Shown here: piece after piece, positions 32,173 through 41,100 of the stretch | Position numbering within the stretch: position 1 is the stretch's first letter | Layout of the letters: each line of letters begins with the position of its first letter | NCBI RefSeq assembly: GCF_032362555.1 | Contig: NC_083534.1 | Coordinates: 2,837,001-2,901,000, forward strand | DNA from: Amyelois transitella | Lineage: Eukaryota; Arthropoda; Insecta; Lepidoptera; Pyralidae | Direction: 5' to 3' | Length of the DNA: 64,000 bases | Notes under the pieces: model-generated | Databases searched by the model: none | What the model was told of the DNA's origin: nothing | Seen by the model: only the letters and a program-made list of their open reading frames with translations | Position numbers and translations under genes: made by a program

Positions 32173-35100
32173 ATGCCGGTGGCGCTGGGCTCGCTCGGCG
32201 GCGAGGGCGAGTACCGCGAGTACGGCCACCACATCTCGCCGCACCACACGTCTCATCCGCCGCACCTGCAGTACCATGAGTACGCGCCGGCGCCGCTGCC
32301 GCCTCCGATTTACCACCCGATACCGGACCCTTACTTTAGGTAAAGGTGCTTCTGAAAGCGGGGAATGAGATGTGGGAAAGTAGACCCGGTAGGGGTCAAA
32401 CTTGGAACACGCAAAGATAAGGGAGCTACATATTTCTAGAACGTCCTTTATGCGAAATAGATCACCATCTGGTCCATTTTTTGTCTTCTTACATTTTTTG
32501 TCTTCTTCTTACTGGCTTTTAGTCCCGGTTGCATCCTTACCACTGTGGAGAGGAGCCCGGGATATGTAAACTTTGACTTTTGGATCCTGGATTGGGTGAG
32601 TCAGGTTTTTACACGAAGTGACTCCCGTCTTACCTCCGCTACCTTTGCAGGGGAACCTAACCCGTATTGGATTCATGATGGTTACAAATCCAGTTGTCTG
32701 AATGTGCAGGATTCCTCACGATATTTTCCTTCACCGTAATAGTATTCAAACACCGTATTAGTACATAACTTTAAAAACAGTCATTGGTACATGACTTAGA
32801 TGGGATTTGAACCTGTGCCTTCCTGTGCATCGCGCATTTTAACCTTACCGATTCGACCACCGACGCTCGACATCCGGTCCAGTTTTTTCCATCAATAAAT
32901 ACTGCCAGTTGTTTTGGGTAGTCTAGTCAGTACTAGGGTAGGTGAATTTGTTATTGATTACTTGGGTTAAATCATTTGGTACTAAAAAAGGTCGCTTCGA
33001 AAGTGCTCGTGAAGAAGTTGCAGAACACTCCACTACTTCTGGCGAAATCCAACTATATATATATACAAATTGATTCTGAATTCTATTCCACTGAAGTCTT
33101 CTCCTGGCAGTCCCGGTTGCATCCTCACCTCTCTTGGGGAGGAGCTCGGGGTATGCCTTTAACCACGGATCCAGGATCGAGTGTGTCAGGTTTTCACACG
33201 ATGCGACTTCCATCTGACCTCCGTAACCTTTGCAGGTAGAACTAACCTCTGAAGTATTTATGCTTAATTATTGATATAATGGTAGACTCTGTAAAAACAA
33301 CTTCGTCAAAGCTGCCAAACAAGCTATTGTTCTCTGTCATTTCATGCCACGATCATTATGTCATCGATGTATGACGTCGTCCAAATATGTCATGTCATGT
33401 CTTTTACTTTTGGCAGAAGGACATGTCAGAATGTACCTAGAATTGAGATTCAAATAGTGACGGGTTGCTAGCCCATCGCTTAAAAGAAGAATCCCAATTA
33501 TAAAAGCCTTAGTCGCCTTTAACGAAATATATGGGAATGCATGAAGTGGTTCTTTTCTTTATTCTATAGATCCGGGAACCAATCGGCACAAAAGTTAAGT
33601 TTTACAGACAAAAGTGAGAAAATTTCAGCAAAGTTATTGCATGCAACCAAAACTGTGTATTGTCATTTTGCATTAAAAATACCTGTTCATATCGTTATTA
33701 ACCTATAACTTTTAATATTAAAATAGGTACAGCAACACCATAATCAATAACTCAATTGCTTCAAAATTTTAGTGATGTGTTACACTAAAAATTTGCAAAT
33801 ATAGATCTTGCATGATAATTTAGCCTTTATTTGCCGAGTTTCCTGTCGATGCCGTGTTCCCGGCACCAAAAGAATAAAGGATAGGTCCACTCCATCACTC
33901 GTCCATGGATGTCGTAAAAGGCGACTAAGGGCTTATAAACTTGGGATTCTTCTTTTAGGCGATGGGCTAGCAACCCGTCACTATTTGAATCTCAATTCTA
34001 TCTAAAAGCCAAATAGCTGAACGTGGCCTATCAGTCTTTACAAGACCGTTAGCTCTGTCTACCCCGCAAGGGATATAGACGTGATTATATGTATGTATGT
34101 TCCTGTCGATGATATTAAACATTTTAATTAAAAAATAAATGTTTTAAGTGTTCAATAAGTTCGAAATGGTCCAGAAAATAGGAAGCGGGGCTAATGAAAT
34201 GAAGACCGTAAATCGCGAACAAGTCACCCACGGCGTCTAGGGCTTCCCAATCTAAGGAAACTTTATTCTCAGCGTTAAACGTTTATCGATGAACCACAGT
34301 AAGAAAACAATACCAGAATATTATAGTGCGAAATGCGAAAGTGAGTTTATATGTTTGTTTGTTACCTCTTCACGGGTTATCTACTAAATGAATTGTCTTG
34401 AAAAATCACGAATGTATATATATAATTAAGAGTCTGGAGAAGGACATTAATCTCGGTAAAATCTATTGTACCTATGGGATTTGCGAATAACCTGTACTCT
34501 TTAGTAGGTGGTGCTAAATTCGTCGTTTTTTGTAACTGGGTGGCGTTAAATTCGTTGATTTTTGTAGGTTTTGCTTATTACGTCGCTTTTATTGTTAGAT
34601 GACGTTAAATTTAAATTAGTCCGTTTATGGCGCCAATTCCACGCGTATGAAGTTACGGGTCAAAGCTAATATATTTATACTAAAATTAGGTATGAAGAGT
34701 TTGTTTCTTTGAACGCATTAATCTCAGGACCTACTGGTTCGAATAGAAAAATTATTTTTGCGTTGAATAGACCATTTATCGAGGAAGGCTTTAGGCTATA
34801 TAACATCACGCTGCAACTGTAAGGAGCACAGAAATAGTGGAATATGTGAAAGAAACGGGAATATTATTCATCCTTGAGGGCTTCAATGATGTCTAAAATA
34901 ACTTTTCTACGCAGACGAAGTCGCGGGCACAGCTTGTAATAAATAAAGCTGTCTTGAGACACCGCCTCTTATATTATGCCGCCGTAAATTTGCAAGGTTT
35001 ACATTATCTGATTTTATAACTATGCATAATCATTGCCTTTCTCTATGGCTATGTGCTTAATGTCACAGCGACAGATAAGAGATTAATTATTTCACAGCAT

Positions 35101-38100
35101 TTTGATTTAGGCTGTATTTTTCTCTTCATCGCGTGTTCGTAGTAACATCCTCAGCCTTTATATATCTTTTAATCACGTATTTATATAATTAGGCAAAAAT
35201 TGTATCCAATATTGTGTGTGATGATAAATTGTTTTTGATTTAAGACTTTTCTGCGTAACTGTATTTTTTTTTGGATATCAAAAATAACAAATTTCAATTA
35301 AAAAACATTGAGTAGGTATTTGATTAGACCAGTAATGGTATTTTATTAATTGTTTTAATCGAAATTTAAATAATTAAAAAAAAATATTGCTTCTCTGCCC
35401 GAATTTCTGAACAAAGTCTGCATGAACTTCACAATTATAACTTTAATTTACCGCATTACATTATAATTTAGAGGCACTGTTCTGGAGTTGCTACGTCTCC
35501 CCAAACGTGCATAGTTTATTTTTAACTAGCTGCATCCCGGGGCTTCGTTCCCGTGGGAACGTCGAGATAATAAAGTATCCTATATGTTATTTCAAGTTAT
35601 ATTCCACGCGGGTTATATCACACGTTTACACATGGTGCCGTGTGGTTTTTAGCACTTTAGAATAGGACCATTATATTTCGTTCCCATGGATGTCGTGAAA
35701 GCCTACTAAGGGATAGGCATAACTTGAGATTCTTCTTTTAGGCGATGGGCTAGCAACCTGTTACTATTTGAATTTCAATTCCATTATTAAGCTATACAGC
35801 TGAACGTGGTCTTTCAGTTTTAGCGAGACTGACGGTTCTGTTTACCCCGTGAGGGATAGAGATGTGTTTCTACACATCTCCATCCCTCACGGGGCAAACA
35901 TGTAGGTATATATGTAAGTTTACACATCCTTACAAACTTTCGAATTTATAACAATATTAGGATAACAGAGGTCAATCTAGAATTACCGAAAACATCGTTT
36001 CATAAAAGTTAACTACAATATATTGACGTTGATTTTTTTCTGTATCTTTCAGGCGGCACGCGCCATACTTCGGCCAGCCAGATTACAGAGTATATGAACT
36101 CAACAAACGGTTACAACAAAGGACAGAGGTAATTATTCTATACATACATACATATGGTCACGTCTATATCCCTTGCGGGGTAGACAGAGCCAACAGTCTT
36201 GAAAGACTGAATGGCCACGTTCAGCTGTTTGGCTTAATGATAGAATTGAGATTCAACTAGTGACAGGGGTTGCTGGCCCATCGCCTAAAAAAGAATCCCA
36301 AGTTTGTAAGCCTATCCCTTAGTCGCTTATCGACATCCATGAGAAAGAGATGGAGTGGTCCTATTCTTTATTGTATTGGTGCCGGGAACCACACGCATGT
36401 GTGTATGTATTCGTAATTATTATATGTTTGTAATAATGCCGTGTGGTTCCAGGCATTTTACAAAAGGTACTATATCTTTCCAATGCATGTAGTTAAAGGC
36501 GACTAAGGGATTGGCTCATAAACTTGAGATTCATCTTGTAGGCTATGGGCTTGTAGAACCTGTCGCTATTTGAATCTCAATTCTATTATTAAGCCAAACA
36601 GTCGAACGTGGTCTATCAGTCTGTACTGTTGGCTCTGTCTACCCCGCAAGGGATAAAGACGTGTCAACGTGGATGTACCTATGTAAAATTAAATGATTAT
36701 CAAAATTTAGATAGTTCGTTATTTTACATGTCTAAATTATTACTTGGATTATATTTTGGACCTTTGCATTTTGTCAAATGAAGCGCTAGCTACCTGCTCG
36801 AAGGTGGGTCGTCTTAAATTGCTCTCCGTTCTGCCGACAGTAGCGACATCTGTGATCGTTTCACGCAAACTGAAACTAGATGGTGGCGCCATCTTTTTAA
36901 TAAAATCGGAACTAACGTAGCTTGTTTGCAATATTTTAACACTCACAACAACACTAATAATATTATGAACAAATTTGTAAATCCAATAATAAGTTTATTA
37001 AAACAAGTGAACAAATTTTGATAAACATTTGCATAGAGAATGCTCTTAGAGCATTCTTTAGAATTATCATTATTCTTTAGAATAAAATCACTCCATATCT
37101 ATAACCTGTCTCTATTTGAATCTCAATTCTATCATCAAGCTAAACAGCTGACTGTGGCTTTTCAAGACGGTTGGCTGTGTTTACCCCGCGAGGGATATAA
37201 ACGTGATAACATCTATGTATGTATTTGAAAATTAGCTTTAGATAAATTAGCTTGCAGATAGTTACTATAATGAAGGCAACCATTTAAAAAAGGATTTCCG
37301 CAGAATTGTTTCGTTTCACTCAAATTACATACATACATATAATCACGTCTATATCCCTTGCGGCGTAGACAAAGCCAACAGTCTTGAAAAGACTAGGCCA
37401 CGTTTAGCTGTTTGGCTTAATGATAGAATTGAGATTCAAATATTGACAGGTTGCTAGCCCATCGCCTAAAAAAGAATCCCAAGTTTATAAGCCTATCCCT
37501 TAGTCGCCTTTTACGACATCCATGGGAACGAGATGGAGTGGTCCTATTCTTCTTTGTATTGGTGCCGGGAGCCACACGGCACCAATACAAAAAAGAATAG
37601 GTTTTGTTTAGAGTCTCTCTAATTATAATGTAGTTTATTTAAAGTTTTCGTTTAAATTTCCAGGAGTCCGACAATCTATGGTGGGACGCGTTCGCGACAG
37701 AATTCTTCGAGGACGACGCGACGTTGACACTCACATTTTGTTTAGAAGATGGACCTAAAAGATACAGTATGTATTTATAACATTACCTCTTTAATTTGAG
37801 AGTGTCTTTGTGGAGAGTCGGTGGTCGAGTCAGTAAGAGGCCCGGTTTAAATGCGTGCGGCGCATAAAAGGCACAGGTTTGAATATCACCTCGGCCATGT
37901 ACCGATGATTATATTCGATGTTATTGTACATGTGCCGTGTGGTTCCCGGCACCATTACAAAAAAGAATAGGACCACTCCATCTCTTTCCCACGGATGTCG
38001 TAAAAGGCGACTAAGGGATAGGCTTATAAACTTGGGATTCCTCTTTTAGGCGATGGGCTAGCAACCTGTCACTATTTGAATCTCAATTCTATCACTAAGC

Positions 38101-41100
38101 CAAACAGCTGAGCGTGGCCTATCAGTCTTTTCAAGACTGGTGGCTCTGTCTACAGTATGTATGTATGTATGTTATGTACATTACTACGATTGTTTGAATA
38201 TCGAATCTGGAACCTCGGTTATGTTATGTACATTAGTTTAAATACTAACCGATGCTCTTACGGTGTGAGGGAAAACATCGTGAGGAAAATTTGAACAGAT
38301 GAATATGCATGAAAAGAGTAATGAGTGTGGAGGAAGCAGGAGATGTCTGTCTGCAAGGATCGTAGCAAGTGGTAATCCATAGTTACCGCCTATCCCAATG
38401 GGAGACAGGCGTGATGGTGTGTATGTATGTTCTATTTATATGTGAGGCAGGATTAAAAATGTCATCAATTAAACAATTGCCTGTAAGTGAGGTTTAAAAT
38501 TAAATGGAACGTGACGCGTTATGTAAACGAGTTGACTCGTCTTCTGCCCCGTCCGCGTGAAGTAACTGTTCAGCGCCATCTTTAGGCGAGTGGCGGTGAT
38601 GGTGATAATTCGGTTTTTTTTTGAAGAAATAACACAATTTCCAAATTAAAATTCTGGCATGTATGTTATCCTGATGTAAAAAAACTATTATATAAATATT
38701 CTTGCAAAGGTGCCGTGTGGTTCCTGGCATCAATAGAAAAAAGAATAGGACCACTCCATCTCGTTCCCATTGATGTCGTAAAAGGCGACTACAGGCTTAT
38801 AAACTTGGGATTCTTCTTTTAAGCGATGGGCTAGCAACCTGTCACTATTTGAATCTCAATTCTATCAGCCAAATAGCTGAACGTGGCCTATCAGTCTTCA
38901 CAAGGCTGTTGGCTCTGTCTACCTCGCAAGGGTTATAGACGTGATTATATGTATGTATGATCTTGCAAAGGTTCACCCTAATCCTATCAGTACTCGGACG
39001 ACATAAGCCAAATTTCAAATCACTAGTTTTAACCCAGCGGTTTGGATTCGTGCATGGATTAGTTGGCCTAGTCAATCACTCAAATCTCTTCCATTTCAAA
39101 TCACTAGTTTTAACTGCCTCTGTCTGACGGCCTCTGTGGCGCAGCGGTAGTACGCTTGTCTGTGACACCGGAGGTCCCGGGTTCGAATCCCGGCCAGGGC
39201 ATGATGAGAAAAGAACTTTTTCTGATTGGCCTGGGTCTTGGATGTTTATAAAATATAGTATCGTTGAGTTAGTATCTCGTAACACAAGTCTCGATCTAAC
39301 TTCGGGGCTAACTCAATCTGTGTAATTTGTCCCGTATATATTTATTTATATTATTATATTTTATTTTTATATATTTATTTTTAACCTAGCGGTTTGCGTT
39401 CGTGCATATCTTAGTTGGCCCAGTCAAACACTCAAATCTGTTCCATACACTGTGTCCGAGGAACAACAACACAATTAATGTCACATCTTCTGTCCCCTTC
39501 CAGCGATAGGGAGGACGCTGATACCGCGCTACTTCCGCAGCATATACGAGGGCGGCGTGTCTGAGTTGTATTACACGATGCGACAGCCCAAGGAGTCGTT
39601 TCACAACACAAGCATCACCCTGGACTGTGACCACTGTACCATGGTCACGCATCACGGCAAGCCGATGTTCACAAAGGTGAGGAAACACGGAACCGAGTGC
39701 CGTGTGGTTCCCGGCACCATTTACAAAAAAGAATAGGACCGACCACTCCATCTCTTTCCCGTGGATGTCGTCAAATGCGAGCTAAGGGATAGGCTTGTAA
39801 ATTTAGGATTCGTCTTTTAGGCGACGGGCTAGCAACCTGTCACTATTTGAATCTCAGTTCTGTCATTAAGCCAAATAGCTGAACGTGGCTAGGGTTGCCA
39901 TCCGTCCGGGTTTCCCCGGATTTGTCCTAGTTTAGAGGGCATCCGGGGAGCGTCAGAATTGGATATTTATGTATCCTACTAATATTATAAATGCGAAAGT
40001 TTGTGAGTATGTCAGGATGTCAGTATGGATGTTTGTTACTCTTTCACGCAAAAACTACTGAACCGATTACGATGAAATTTGGCATGTAGGTAGCTGAAGA
40101 CCCAGAATAACATATAGGCTACTTTTTATCCCGGAGTTCTCGCGGGATTGATTCCACGCGTACGAAGTCGCGGTCGGCCTCCAATATTACATTATTATAA
40201 TAAAGTAAGTTACTGTTGAATTAGTATCTCGTAACACTAGTTTTTGTGATGGGTAAAAATTTTCAACTCACATCAGGACATGTAACTAGTAGACTATTAC
40301 CTGGTGTTTGTACGTGGAATCACGCCTCTTCCCTGGAGGGGTAGGCAGAGACTACAGTCTTCGATTAGCCACGACCCCTGCAAACTTCTTTCGCTTCATC
40401 CACATTTATAAATCTCTTCATGTAAGGACGTGGGTTTCGGGTGACTAAACCGAGACTCTTGATCAAATTATTCACCAAAACTAATCTAATCTAAAATGAA
40501 TAATATTTATGGTCCCATGCATTCAAAGAAGTCATAGTTTTTACCTAAAGATTAATATTGTGATTGTTCTTCTAAAAATACGGAAAGGGAACTCTTTTCT
40601 AGTTAGTTTCTCTGCGACGGTAGTTTCTTCGCGCGCGGATTGGACATGACGCCTTCGATATTTGAATGTGGCGCGAAATGGGTGTCACCATAAAGAAACA
40701 TGGTTTTCTTTTTACAAAAGTACAAGGCACCATAAAGCGCCACACTCTTTGACAACAATATTTAACATTTCTTTTTAAGATTATATTATAGTTTTTTATA
40801 TGTTAAGTTAGCGACATGGGGGTGAGATTAAGAGTATTTCTAAATTACCTGCGTATTTCAGTATGTTTACCTACTTCATTCATTCCCAATTTAATCTTTA
40901 CTATGTAGAGTATATAATATGTAAGTAAGTTTGACAGCCTCTATGGCGCAGCGGTAGTACGCTTGTCTGTTATACCGGAGGTCTTGGGTTCGAATATCGG
41001 CCAGGGCATGATGAGAAAAAGACTTTCTCTGATTGGCCTGGGTCTTGGATGTTTATCTATATAAGTATTTATTATGAATATAGTATATAGTATCATTGAG

